NCBI GenBank assembly: GCA_028277295.1
Contig: JANQGN010000481.1
Coordinates: forward strand, 1 to 5,437
Length of the DNA stretch: 5,437 nucleotides
Source: Rhodospira sp.
Lineage (GTDB): Bacteria; Pseudomonadota; Alphaproteobacteria; Rhodospirillales; Rhodospirillaceae
Reading direction: 5' to 3'
Under the pieces are notes generated by a model. That model was given only the letters and a program-made list of their open reading frames with translations. It made no database searches and was not told the origin of the DNA. Both the position numbers and the translations under genes were made by a program. Positions 1 through 5,304 of the stretch are shown here, one piece after another. Position 1 is the first letter of the stretch, and each line of letters starts with the position of its first letter.

Positions 1-98
1 GTGTCTGTCCGGAAAGCCGTGCAAAACACCACATATGGAATGCGATCCCGGCACAGGCACACAGTATGTTGCGGTTCCCAAGACTTTCCGGACGGGCT
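1..98 (+). repeat. 98-bp MITE-like interspersed repeat, copy 1
   Basis: Full-length copy of a repeat found three times in the window. It starts GTGTCTGTCCGGAAAG and ends GACTTTCCGGACGGGCT. The two ends are imperfect terminal inverted repeats sharing a perfect 10-base core, GTCCGGAAAG, with about 14 of 17 matching over the longer arm. Aligned with the reverse complement of 4028-4125 it has the same length and no gaps, with 16 mismatches in 98 (about 84% identity by hand count). It is non-coding: no credible reading frame or transposase is present. The window starts exactly at its first base, so its left flank cannot be seen. No target-site duplication is visible. A non-autonomous miniature transposable element fits best; a structured RNA or REP-like repeat is the alternative. 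Confidence 0.8.
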
Positions 99-128
99 CC
101 GACACAGATCGCGACGACGATTTGCTCC

Positions 129-169
129 AGAGCATGGTGGGTGAGTCCAAAATCACGCACCATGCTCTA
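129..169 (-). repeat. 40-bp stem-loop repeat, copy 1 (contains the stop codon of the next gene)
   Basis: Inverted repeat with 16-base arms at 129-144 and 153-168 and an 8-base loop (145-152). Only the G140/G157 pair mismatches. Read on the minus strand, the arms are AGAGCATGGTGCGTGA and TCACCCACCATGCTCT. The same mismatch position (C opposite C on that strand) recurs in the copies at 4128 and 5263, so the copies share an ancestor. The outer TAG of the minus-strand arm (167-169) is the stop codon of the TrmH-family gene. No U-tract follows the stem in either direction, so it is not a canonical rho-independent terminator. It could still stabilise or end transcripts. Confidence 0.8.
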
Positions 170-997
170 TTTGTCCGCGCGGAGAAAAGGCGACTGAATT
201 CCGTACAGCACCAGCGCGGTGGCGATCGCGAGATTCAGCGAGTCCGCGTGACCGACCATGGGAATTTTCACCAGGTGCGAGCACGTCTCGGCAAGGTCAT
301 CCGACAATCCCGGTCCTTCGCTGCCCATGACCAACAGCACGGGCCGGACATAGGCCCTGCGGAAATCCTCTCGCGCCAACAGGTGCGTCCCCACCACGTC
401 GCCTGGCCATCGGGCTCTGAAGCGCTTGAAGCCGTCGTGGTCGACATGGATGAGTGGCACGCTGAAAATCGACCCCATGGTGGCGCGGACCGCCTGATGG
501 GCATAGGGATCACAACACGTGCCGACCAGGATCACCCCCTGTGCCCCCACGGCGTCGGCGGTGCGAATGATGGTTCCCAGGTTTCCGGGATCGCGGACGT
601 CCTCGAGAACAACCATCACGTCGTTTGGTCTGGGCGTTTCCGGACCCTCGGACCAGCGCTGGGGAAACACGCCAATGACGTGTTGCGGATTGTCGCGCCC
701 GGAGATCTTCGTAAACACCGACGCCGGCAGCTCAATGCAGTCGGCCGCGTTGTCGAGCGCCCAGGTGATCAGGTCCGTCCGCATCGGGCTGGGCTGTAGC
801 GCCTCGCTGAGAAGGAGGATGTGGGGGACCCACCCTTGCTCGCGCGCCGTCGCGACAACCTTGGTGCCTTCGGCCATGAACAGCCCGGTCTCCCGGCGCG
901 CCTTGCGCATCTCCAGCGACCGGACGAGCTTGACCACCGGATTCTGAAGGCTTTGCACCTTGCGGACGGTCGGGCACGGGTCACTCGCCAAGGCCAT
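167..997 (-). CDS. TrmH/SpoU-family RNA 2'-O-methyltransferase
   Basis: Predicted 276-residue SPOUT methyltransferase that would transfer a methyl group from S-adenosylmethionine to a ribose 2'-OH in rRNA or tRNA in the cytoplasm. The N-terminal ~100 residues fit the SpoU substrate-binding domain. The three family motifs follow in order. Motif 1 is EDVRDPGNLGTIIRTAD (132-148), with the conserved Asn139 and catalytic-type Arg145. Motif 2 is MGSEGPGL (224-231). Motif 3 is IPMVGHADSLNLAIATA (245-261), with Ser253 and Asn255. These form the knotted SAM-binding fold. Length is normal for the family. Start: the first possible codon is GTG at 1000, immediately followed by ATG at 997. A weak GGTGG lies 7 bases before the ATG, so ATG is preferred. 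The start overlaps the end of the upstream methyltransferase by 17 bases, suggesting translational coupling. The TAG stop lies in a stem-loop repeat. The exact RNA target cannot be told; RlmB-, TsnR- and YsgA-type enzymes all look like this. Confidence 0.93.
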   Translation of the reverse strand: MALASDPCPTVRKVQSLQNPVVKLVRSLEMRKARRETGLFMAEGTKVVATAREQGWVPHILLLSEALQPSPMRTDLITWALDNAADCIELPASVFTKISGRDNPQHVIGVFPQRWSEGPETPRPNDVMVVLEDVRDPGNLGTIIRTADAVGAQGVILVGTCCDPYAHQAVRATMGSIFSVPLIHVDHDGFKRFRARWPGDVVGTHLLAREDFRRAYVRPVLLVMGSEGPGLSDDLAETCSHLVKIPMVGHADSLNLAIATALVLYGIQSPFLRADK

Positions 998-1949
998 CAC
1001 TGGACCACCGCGTGTAAAGGGACGTGGACAGGAAGCGCCCGCCGCCCGATTCCTGGAGAATCAACTCGCCGCTCTCGACCGTACCACCTCGGCCAGCGAG
1101 ACTCTCGTGGCAGAGGGTGTCAAAGGACACGCTGGAGGCGCGCACCGCATAGGTCGTCAGGATCAAGAACGACTGGCTGGGATCAAGAAGGCGCGCGCAT
1201 GTCCGCAGCATCTCCGGCAGATCGGTGAAGAGATCCCAGACCTCCCCATCGGGACCCCGGCCAAACTTGGGCGGATCGAGCAAAATGCCGTGATAGAGCC
1301 GTTTTCGGCGCACGTCTCGACGCGCGAACTTCCGAGCATCGTCCAGGATCCAGCGAATGGGGGCCTGATCCAGGGTCGATTGGGCCTGATTCACCCGCGC
1401 CCACTCGATGGCCTTGCGCGACGCGTCGACATGGGTCACCTCGGCGCCCGCCCTTGCCGCCATGAGGGACGCGGCGCCCGTGTAGCCAAAAAGATTGAGA
1501 AGGCGTGGCCGCTCGCCCTGAACACGGGTCAGTCTCTCCACCATCCAACGCCAATGGCTATGCTGCTCCGGGAAAACGCCCAGATGACGGAAGGCGCTGA
1601 ACCGGCACGTCAGCGCGACGCCCTCGATCCCGATGGTCCATGAGTCGGGCACGTTGCCGCGAAAGGACCACCGGCCCTTGTTCTCGTCCTCGTCCCCGTC
1701 GAAAACGGCATGAGCGGCCTTCCAGCGCTCGCTATCGAGCCGCGACGACCACATGGCCTGCGGCTCCGGCCGATCCACCGTCACGACGCCAAAGCGCTCC
1801 AGCTTGCGCCCGGCACCCGAGTCAAGGAGTTCGTAATCATCCAGTTTTTCGGTGACAGACGCTCGGATGCCGCCCCCGGACCCATACTGATCGACGATCC
1901 TGGTCAAACGCTCGCCTTCTTGACATGCCGACTTCCCTTGTGGACGCAC
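981..1949 (-). CDS. Class I SAM-dependent RNA methyltransferase (COG1092, RlmI/RlmK-like)
   Basis: Predicted Rossmann-fold methyltransferase, 322 residues from the GTG at 1949. Residues about 38-72 (YELLDSGAGRKLERFG, then RPEPQAMW) match the N-terminal region of the alphaproteobacterial form of this family. SAM-binding motif I is LLNLFGYTGAASL (150-162), followed by acidic Asp175 at the end of the second strand, ILDDARKF (201-208), and motif IV LDPPKFGRG (224-232). The family includes 23S rRNA cytosine-5 and guanine-7 methyltransferases; the target here is inferred only as rRNA or other RNA. Start uncertain: GTG at 1949 has only GGTGA abutting it, whereas TTG at 1907 (codon 15) has AGAAGG 7 bases upstream and leaves all motifs intact. 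It is the first gene of a two-gene operon and overlaps the next by 17 bases. A sigma70-like promoter lies at 1995-2024. Confidence 0.9.
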   Translation of the reverse strand: MRPQGKSACQEGERLTRIVDQYGSGGGIRASVTEKLDDYELLDSGAGRKLERFGVVTVDRPEPQAMWSSRLDSERWKAAHAVFDGDEDENKGRWSFRGNVPDSWTIGIEGVALTCRFSAFRHLGVFPEQHSHWRWMVERLTRVQGERPRLLNLFGYTGAASLMAARAGAEVTHVDASRKAIEWARVNQAQSTLDQAPIRWILDDARKFARRDVRRKRLYHGILLDPPKFGRGPDGEVWDLFTDLPEMLRTCARLLDPSQSFLILTTYAVRASSVSFDTLCHESLAGRGGTVESGELILQESGGGRFLSTSLYTRWSSDGLGE

Positions 1950-1994
1950 TCACCGCTGCGGCACCACAGAAGTCATTGAATATGAATGATTTTA

Positions 1995-2024
1995 TTGATA
2001 TCCTGAACGCGTGGTCGGTGTCAA
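1995..2024 (-). promoter_or_regulatory. Sigma70-like promoter for the methyltransferase pair
   Basis: Read on the minus strand there is a perfect -35 TTGACA (2019-2024), an 18-base spacer, and a -10 candidate TATCAA (1995-2000, 4 of 6 to consensus). The AT-rich tract from about 1975 to 2005 stands out from its GC-rich surroundings. The predicted start of transcription is near 1988, about 40 bases before the GTG at 1949 and about 80 before the TTG at 1907. A perfect dyad GGATCG-AG-CGATCC (2025-2038) directly adjoins the -35 on its upstream side and could be an activator or repressor site. This is a prediction from sequence only. Confidence 0.5.
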
Positions 2025-2140
2025 GGATCGAGCGATCCGCGCCAGGGCAACGAGCCCAGGTTAACGGACAGGGGTGCGCGAGACGATGGAGGTCCCGCGG
2101 CTCGCCCAGGCGACGCTCCGCGTCGCCGTAAGGTGTGGAA

Positions 2141-2167
2141 CCGCGTCCATTTGACGGGTGGACGCGG
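2141..2167. repeat. Perfect 9-bp inverted repeat (hairpin)
   Basis: CCGCGTCCA (2141-2149), a 9-base loop, and TGGACGCGG (2159-2167) pair perfectly. The stem is very GC-rich and no T-tract follows on either strand, so it is a strong hairpin but not a classical intrinsic terminator. A second perfect 7-bp hairpin (2109-2127) lies just to the left. Function unknown. Confidence 0.6.
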
Positions 2168-2172
2168 GGGCT

Positions 2173-2218
2173 CGCTCGGGATGAGGTTATCTTAAATATA
2201 GTAACTTCATCCTGAGCG
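2173..2218 (+). repeat. 17-bp stem-loop with AT-rich loop
   Basis: Arms 2173-2189 and 2202-2218 enclose a 12-base AT-rich loop (2190-2201). All 17 positions pair in RNA read from the plus strand, two of them as G-U wobbles (opposite T2206 and T2213). In RNA from the minus strand those two become A-C mismatches. It lies about 50 bases beyond the transporter stop codon, on the side where transporter transcription would end. The arm core GGATGAGG/CTTCATCC resembles short palindromic repeats common in alphaproteobacterial intergenic DNA (impression, not searched). It may be a terminator-like element or a repeat. Confidence 0.6.
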
Positions 2219-2267
2219 CCTAAAAGGTAGGAAAGATTTCCATCGAACGTGCGGAGCGTTGCTCGCG

Positions 2268-3491
2268 TTAACCGGAGCCCGTTGCCCTGGTGGTCGGCGC
2301 CCGTCGGCGCACCGCCGCCGCGAGCAGTGCCATGATCCCCAACATGACGGCGATGCCGAGGTACATGGCCTCGAAACCCAGCGCCGATATCGCCGGCATG
2401 CTCAAAAACGGCGATACGAACTGACCGAGGAACAGGGCCGTGGCGAGCATGCCGCCGGCAAGGCCGCGTCGCCGGGCTGGCGCGCGGTCCAGCGCGATCG
2501 CGACAAAGTTCGGCATGACCAGGGCGAACCCGGCGCCCACCGCCGCCGCCCCGGCGAACAGGACCCATGGATGGGCGCCCGCGGGAAGCAATGCAAAGCC
2601 GAACGCCATCAGGCCGTACCCGAGAGCGAACGCGCCGGGATGCCCCGCGGCCCTCTTCAGCCGGCCATAGAGTAGCGCCGCGCATCCGCCCGCAAACATA
2701 AGAACGCCCAGCGCCGCCCCTGTCATCGGCGCGCTGTCATAACCGAGCGCGTCGAGAAAGAACGGCACCTGCGTCGGCATCACGAAGAAGACCATGGTGG
2801 TCATCAGTTGAAGGCATGAGAGCGCGAACAGCCAGACAGGCCATGTGGACACGCCGCCGGCGTGCGCGTCATGCGGCTGTTGGCCAGCAGGGGCCGCGCG
2901 CGGCGCTGGCTCCCGTATCGCGCCCCACATCTGGGGCAGATAGAGCGCGGCAAGGCCATAAATCGCAAAGGGCCACTGCGGCGACGACGTCGCCAGCCAG
3001 CCCGCCAAGACGATGAAAACCAGCCCCCCGAAGTTCCGCGCCGATATCTGGAGCCCCATCAGATCGGCGCGCCGACGGCCCACGAAGTAATCGCCGATCA
3101 GCGCCGTCTGGGACGTCATGATCATCGCCACGGTCACGCCCAGGGCGAGGCGGCTGATGAAGATCGACGTAAGATCGGTCAGCACGAGTCCGGCACTGCC
3201 CGTGATCGCAAACAGGACGACACCGAGCAGCAACACCCACCGTCGCCCAAACCGATCGACAACCAGCCCCGCAAGGGGCGCGAACATCAGAACAGTGAGC
3301 GACGGCGCCGGCACCAGCAGGCGCGTCAGCAGCACCGCGTCGGGATGGTCGGCGAATCTTGCCTCCAGCCCCGGAAGCGCCGGGCTGATCGTGGCATTCG
3401 CCATGATGAGCAGCGTCGCGGCGAGCAACAGCGCGATGGCTCTTTGATCCTGCCAGACAGGCCGGTCCCCAGGGGACATATCCCGCGTCAT
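2268..3491 (-). CDS. MFS transporter, 12 transmembrane segments
   Basis: Predicted 407-residue major facilitator superfamily inner-membrane transporter, the usual length for a 12-helix member. Hydrophobic segments begin at about residue 17 and continue to about 394. Motif A, GLVVDRFGRR (75-84), sits in the loop after helix 2. A degenerate counterpart, GRLKRAAGHP (276-285), occupies the matching place in the second half. A hydrophilic Pro/Ala/His-rich loop (about 191-216) separates the two six-helix bundles. Helix 1 contains NATISPALPGL (32-42), an arrangement common in drug-type exporters. The substrate cannot be read from sequence; proton-driven efflux of a small molecule is the likeliest role. 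Start: ATG at 3491 has AGAGGA 9 bases upstream and is preferred over the ATG four codons in. It is divergent from a MerR-type regulator gene and has a MerR-type promoter 32 bases or so upstream, so it is probably switched on by that regulator's ligand. Confidence 0.92.
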   Translation of the reverse strand: MTRDMSPGDRPVWQDQRAIALLLAATLLIMANATISPALPGLEARFADHPDAVLLTRLLVPAPSLTVLMFAPLAGLVVDRFGRRWVLLLGVVLFAITGSAGLVLTDLTSIFISRLALGVTVAMIMTSQTALIGDYFVGRRRADLMGLQISARNFGGLVFIVLAGWLATSSPQWPFAIYGLAALYLPQMWGAIREPAPRAAPAGQQPHDAHAGGVSTWPVWLFALSCLQLMTTMVFFVMPTQVPFFLDALGYDSAPMTGAALGVLMFAGGCAALLYGRLKRAAGHPGAFALGYGLMAFGFALLPAGAHPWVLFAGAAAVGAGFALVMPNFVAIALDRAPARRRGLAGGMLATALFLGQFVSPFLSMPAISALGFEAMYLGIAVMLGIMALLAAAVRRRAPTTRATGSG

Positions 3492-3529
3492 GATCCGTTT
3501 TCCTCTTGCCTGAGCTGTCGTGCCCAGGC

Positions 3530-3560
3530 ACCTTACGAATTCAAGTCAACTTGAGGTCAA
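3530..3560 (-). promoter_or_regulatory. MerR-type promoter/operator with SoxR-box-like palindrome
   Basis: On the minus strand: -35 TTGACC (3555-3560), a 19-base spacer, and -10 TAAGGT (3530-3535). The overlong 19-base spacer and the TAAGGT box are hallmarks of MerR-family promoters such as the mer operon promoter, where the activator untwists the spacer. The spacer contains the palindrome TCAAGT-CA-ACTTGA (3541-3554). The 18-base block at 3539-3556 read on the minus strand, CCTCAAGTTGACTTGAAT, agrees at 15 of 18 positions with the E. coli SoxR box as I recall it. Predicted transcript start is near 3523, about 32 bases before the transporter ATG. The regulator's own ATG begins 16 bases beyond the other side, so autoregulation is likely. 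Confidence 0.85.
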
Positions 3561-3576
3561 GCGGGAAAGAACCGGC

Positions 3577-4017
3577 ATGACGGTGATGGATATCGGGGAG
3601 GTCGCGCAGCACTTCGGACTGCCGCCGTCGACGTTGCGTTACTATGAGGACATCGGTCTGATTGAATCGATCGGCCGCCACGGGCTGCGACGTCAGTTCG
3701 GGCCGGAGACGCTGATGCGGCTTTCGCTGATCGCACTCGGCAAAATGGCCGGCTTCTCACTGACGGAGATTGCGAACATGTTTGGCGCGGACGGCCGGCC
3801 GGCCCTGCCCCGCGCCGACATCCATGCCAAGGCGGACGCGTTGGACAGCCAGATTCGCAATCTCACGACGCTGCGCACTCTCCTCCGCCACGTCGCGGAC
3901 TGCCCGGCTCCGTCGCATATGGACTGCCCAAGGTTCCAATCTCTATTGCGTGTGGCCGTTCGTCATGGATCCACTCATCCGGCAAAAAAACGCCCGGTTC
4001 GCCGTCAGGCTTCATAA
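3577..4017 (+). CDS. MerR-family transcriptional regulator with a C-x7-C loop
   Basis: Predicted 146-residue MerR-family regulator. The N-terminal winged helix-turn-helix spans residues 4-70: DIGEVAQHFGLPPSTLRYYEDIGLI (5-29), then GLRRQFGPETLMRLSLI (36-52) and GFSLTEIANMF (59-69). A dimerisation helix follows at about 80-107. C109 and C117 enclose seven residues (CPAPSHMDC), the same spacing as the Cu(I)-binding C112/C120 loop of CueR. There is no SoxR-type CxxCxC iron-sulphur motif and no Cys at the start of the dimerisation helix, where Zn/Cd/Hg sensors have one. The C-terminal tail (about 130-146) is basic and looks non-conserved. Start: the frame extends to a GTG at 3520 but that would run through the operator; ATG 3577 places the HTH at the usual distance and has a weak GGGA 10 bases upstream. 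It probably controls the divergent MFS gene and itself. Ligand unknown. Confidence 0.92.
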   Translation: MTVMDIGEVAQHFGLPPSTLRYYEDIGLIESIGRHGLRRQFGPETLMRLSLIALGKMAGFSLTEIANMFGADGRPALPRADIHAKADALDSQIRNLTTLRTLLRHVADCPAPSHMDCPRFQSLLRVAVRHGSTHPAKKRPVRRQAS

Positions 4018-4027
4018 ATGTCCTGAA

Positions 4028-4125
4028 AGCCCGTCCGGAAAGTCTCGGCAACCGCAATAAGTTGTGTGCCTTTGCCCGAATCGTACGCCGTATGTAGTGT
4101 TTCGCAAGGCTTTCCGGACAGACAC
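4028..4125 (-). repeat. 98-bp MITE-like interspersed repeat, copy 2 (inverted)
   Basis: Full-length second copy, in opposite orientation to copy 1 and about 84% identical to it with no gaps. Its ends are terminal inverted repeats around GTCCGGAAAG (about 19 of 27 matching over the longer arm). It begins 10 bases after the regulator stop codon. At its other end it is joined through two T's (CTCTAA read on the minus strand) to a stem-loop repeat. It lies between convergent genes, where it could help end transcription from both sides. No target duplication is visible: the bases beyond the distal end do not repeat the junction. Confidence 0.82.
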
Positions 4126-4127
4126 TT

Positions 4128-4167
4128 AGAGCATGATGCGTGATTTCTGAATCGCCCAACATACTAT
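4128..4167 (+). repeat. 40-bp stem-loop repeat, copy 2 (one arm decayed)
   Basis: Arm 1 (4128-4143) is AGAGCATGATGCGTGA, the loop is TTTCTGAA, and arm 2 (4152-4167) pairs at only 11 of 16 positions. The arm next to the 98-bp repeat is intact and the far arm has decayed. With the T before it, arm 1 supplies stop codons in all three frames (TAG, TGA, TGA) within 17 bases. On the minus strand the far side carries GACGATTTGCT (about 4183-4193), also found just left of copy 1 at about 116-126 in the same relative orientation, so similarity extends past the stem-loop. Confidence 0.7.
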
Positions 4168-4240
4168 AAATATTTGTTTTTCAAGCAAATCGTCCCCAAA
4201 AGGTCGTCCAGGGCGATCCGGTTCGGGCGGGGGCGTCCGG

Positions 4241-5200
4241 TCACGCGGCGTCGAGGGGCATGACAGTGACCCGGCCGGCCAGAGTCTCGATGCGGCCCGG
4301 ATCGGGCAGGCGTGGGCCGATCTCACCCAACGCGCCCAGCGAAAAGCCGGTGGCGAGTTTCGCGGCCGCCGCCAGCGGGAGGCCGCGAATGGCGGCGTGG
4401 ATCAATCCGGCCACCATGGCGTCACCGGCGCCGACGGTGCTGGCGACCGGAATGTGGTCGGGCGGCACGGCAAGCCAGGCCCCGTCCCTGTCCCTCAGCA
4501 CCGCGCCCTCCGCCCCCAGTGAGACAACGACCAGTCCGATCCCGCCCGCGACCAGCCGGCCGGCGGCGCCGACGATGGCCGCTCGGTCGGGCACCGGGTC
4601 GCCCACCAGGGTTTCCAGTTCCGTCCGGTTCGGCTTGACGATGTCCGGTCTGGCGGAAATCGCCTCGGCCAGCGGCGCGCCGCTGGTGTCCAGCACCACC
4701 CGCGCGCCCCGCCTCTGTCCCCAGGTGATCAACTCGGCATAAGTGGTCGAGGGCAGGCCGGCAGGCAGGCTGCCGGACAACACGAGCCAGTCCAAGCCGT
4801 CCGACGCCGCGCGTTCCAGCGCCCGCAGGACGGCGTCGAAATCCCCGCCAGACACACCAGGCCCCGGGAAATTCAGGTCGGTGATGATGCCGCCGTCCGG
4901 GTCGACGATCTTCAGGTTGGTGCGGGTCGCGCCATGGACATGCACGGTGATGTCTGTGACACCCATGGCCGCGAAATGGCGGGCAAACAGCGCCACATTG
5001 TCGCGGCCCAGCAGCCCGGCAAGCGCGACGGGGTGGCCGACATGGGCCAGGAAGCAGGCGACGTTGACGCCCTTGCCGCCGGCATCGGCCTGACTGGCGG
5101 CGACCCGGTTGACGGCGCCGGCGGCGAAACCCGGCACCGTGATTGTCTGGTCAATGGCGGCATTGAGCGACAACGCGACGATGCGGGGAGACGAGGTCAT
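4241..5200 (-). CDS. 1-phosphofructokinase-family hexose kinase (PfkB/ribokinase superfamily)
   Basis: Predicted 319-residue cytoplasmic sugar kinase, the normal length, using ATP to phosphorylate a sugar phosphate. The FruK/LacC/Pfk-2 signatures are present in order: ALSLNAAIDQTI (9-20), usually TLNPAxD; AGGKGVNVA (40-48); TRTNLKI (92-98), the sugar-phosphate-binding strand; GSLPAG (143-148); VKPNRTELE (188-196); and STVGAGDAMVAG (254-265) with catalytic base Asp260 and the GAGD anion hole. Substrate is probably fructose 1-phosphate, fructose 6-phosphate or tagatose 6-phosphate; sequence alone does not decide between fruK and pfkB roles. Start: an upstream ATG at 5233 exists, but ATG 5200 has GAGGAGG (5206-5212) 5 bases before it and gives the standard family N-terminus. 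No fruA/fruB PTS genes or other sugar genes are adjacent. It is flanked on both sides by stem-loop plus 98-bp repeat units in mirror-image order. A 17-bp dyad at 5225-5241 may regulate it. Confidence 0.93.
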   Translation of the reverse strand: MTSSPRIVALSLNAAIDQTITVPGFAAGAVNRVAASQADAGGKGVNVACFLAHVGHPVALAGLLGRDNVALFARHFAAMGVTDITVHVHGATRTNLKIVDPDGGIITDLNFPGPGVSGGDFDAVLRALERAASDGLDWLVLSGSLPAGLPSTTYAELITWGQRRGARVVLDTSGAPLAEAISARPDIVKPNRTELETLVGDPVPDRAAIVGAAGRLVAGGIGLVVVSLGAEGAVLRDRDGAWLAVPPDHIPVASTVGAGDAMVAGLIHAAIRGLPLAAAAKLATGFSLGALGEIGPRLPDPGRIETLAGRVTVMPLDAA

Positions 5201-5205
5201 GACAT

Positions 5206-5212
5206 CCTCCTC
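5206..5212 (-). promoter_or_regulatory. Strong Shine-Dalgarno that fixes the kinase start
   Basis: GAGGAGG on the minus strand, with 5 bases (ATGTC) between it and the ATG at 5200. It makes 5200 rather than the in-frame ATG at 5233 the probable start. The ATG inside the spacer is out of frame. Confidence 0.8.
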
Positions 5213-5224
5213 GGACCACGCCGC

Positions 5225-5241
5225 GATGAGCACGACTCATC
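5225..5241. promoter_or_regulatory. Operator-like dyad upstream of the kinase
   Basis: GATGAG-CACGA-CTCATC is a perfect 6-base dyad about a 5-base centre, 24 bases upstream of the kinase ATG and 12 beyond its ribosome-binding site. Its position in the 5' leader suits a repressor operator or a small RNA hairpin. No convincing -35/-10 pair was found nearby. Confidence 0.35.
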
Positions 5242-5262
5242 CCAGTGTGATGGTCACGCCAT

Positions 5263-5303
5263 AGAGCATAGCGGGTGATTCTGGACTCCCCCACCAGGCT
5301 CTA
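5263..5303 (+). repeat. 40-bp stem-loop repeat, copy 3
   Basis: Arms 5263-5278 (AGAGCATAGCGGGTGA) and 5287-5302 enclose loop TTCTGGAC (5279-5286); about 12 of 16 positions pair. The loop matches that of copy 1 read on the minus strand (TTTTGGAC). The CCC in arm 2 keeps the mismatch conserved across all copies. With the T before it, arm 1 has stops in all three frames. It ends CTCTAAG directly against the third 98-bp repeat, the same junction as copy 2 but reached from the other end of the stem-loop. Confidence 0.7.
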
Positions 5304-5304
5304 A

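Larger units (their letters stand above)
2041..2267. other. Hairpin-rich intergenic region
   Basis: No gene is supported in the 318-bp gap between the transporter stop and the methyltransferase start. It holds a promoter at 1995-2024 and several inverted repeats: 2042-2060 (GGGC/GCCC arms, outer CC/GG pairs), 2109-2127 (GGCGACG, loop CTCCG, CGTCGCC), 2141-2167 (perfect 9-base arms) and 2173-2218 (17-base arms). None is followed by a U-run on either strand. They lie downstream of the transporter and upstream of the methyltransferase promoter, so they may shape or protect the transporter transcript's 3' end, or be remnants of interspersed palindromic repeats. No tRNA-like cloverleaf was seen. 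Confidence 0.5.

Noticed and set aside
636..644. TTTCCGGAC inside the TrmH-family gene, matching the repeat's terminal core
   Set aside because: Only nine bases match, it is in conserved coding sequence, and no second end or flanking similarity was seen.
35..799. Long plus-strand reading frame (254 codons) over the TrmH-family gene
   Set aside because: Antisense to a gene with all three SPOUT motifs. It begins inside a non-coding repeat and its composition is Arg/His/Gly-rich shadow.
1925..2131. Small plus-strand frame of 68 codons at the methyltransferase start
   Set aside because: The first 30 residues look protein-like, but there is no ribosome-binding site, it runs antisense through the promoter, and its C-terminus dissolves into Arg/Ser-rich sequence.
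1837..2685. Minus-strand frame of 282 codons spanning the transporter 3' end, the gap and the methyltransferase 5' end
   Set aside because: It overlaps two well-supported genes in another frame and shows no domain. It is long only because of high GC.
2862..3554. Plus-strand frame of 230 codons opposite the MFS gene
   Set aside because: Arg/Gln/Pro-rich antisense shadow of a membrane protein gene, with no domain.
3520..3576. Upstream GTG start for the MerR regulator
   Set aside because: It would translate through the operator, and the extra 19 residues match nothing in the MerR family.
4169..4200. AT-rich ATTTG/CAAAT inverted repeat as a kinase terminator
   Set aside because: The 5-bp stem is weak and a GC-rich stem is lacking. 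It is better treated as flank of the stem-loop repeat.
5201..5233. Upstream ATG start for the kinase
   Set aside because: The strong GAGGAGG at 5206-5212 lies inside this extension and serves the ATG at 5200, which gives the standard N-terminus.
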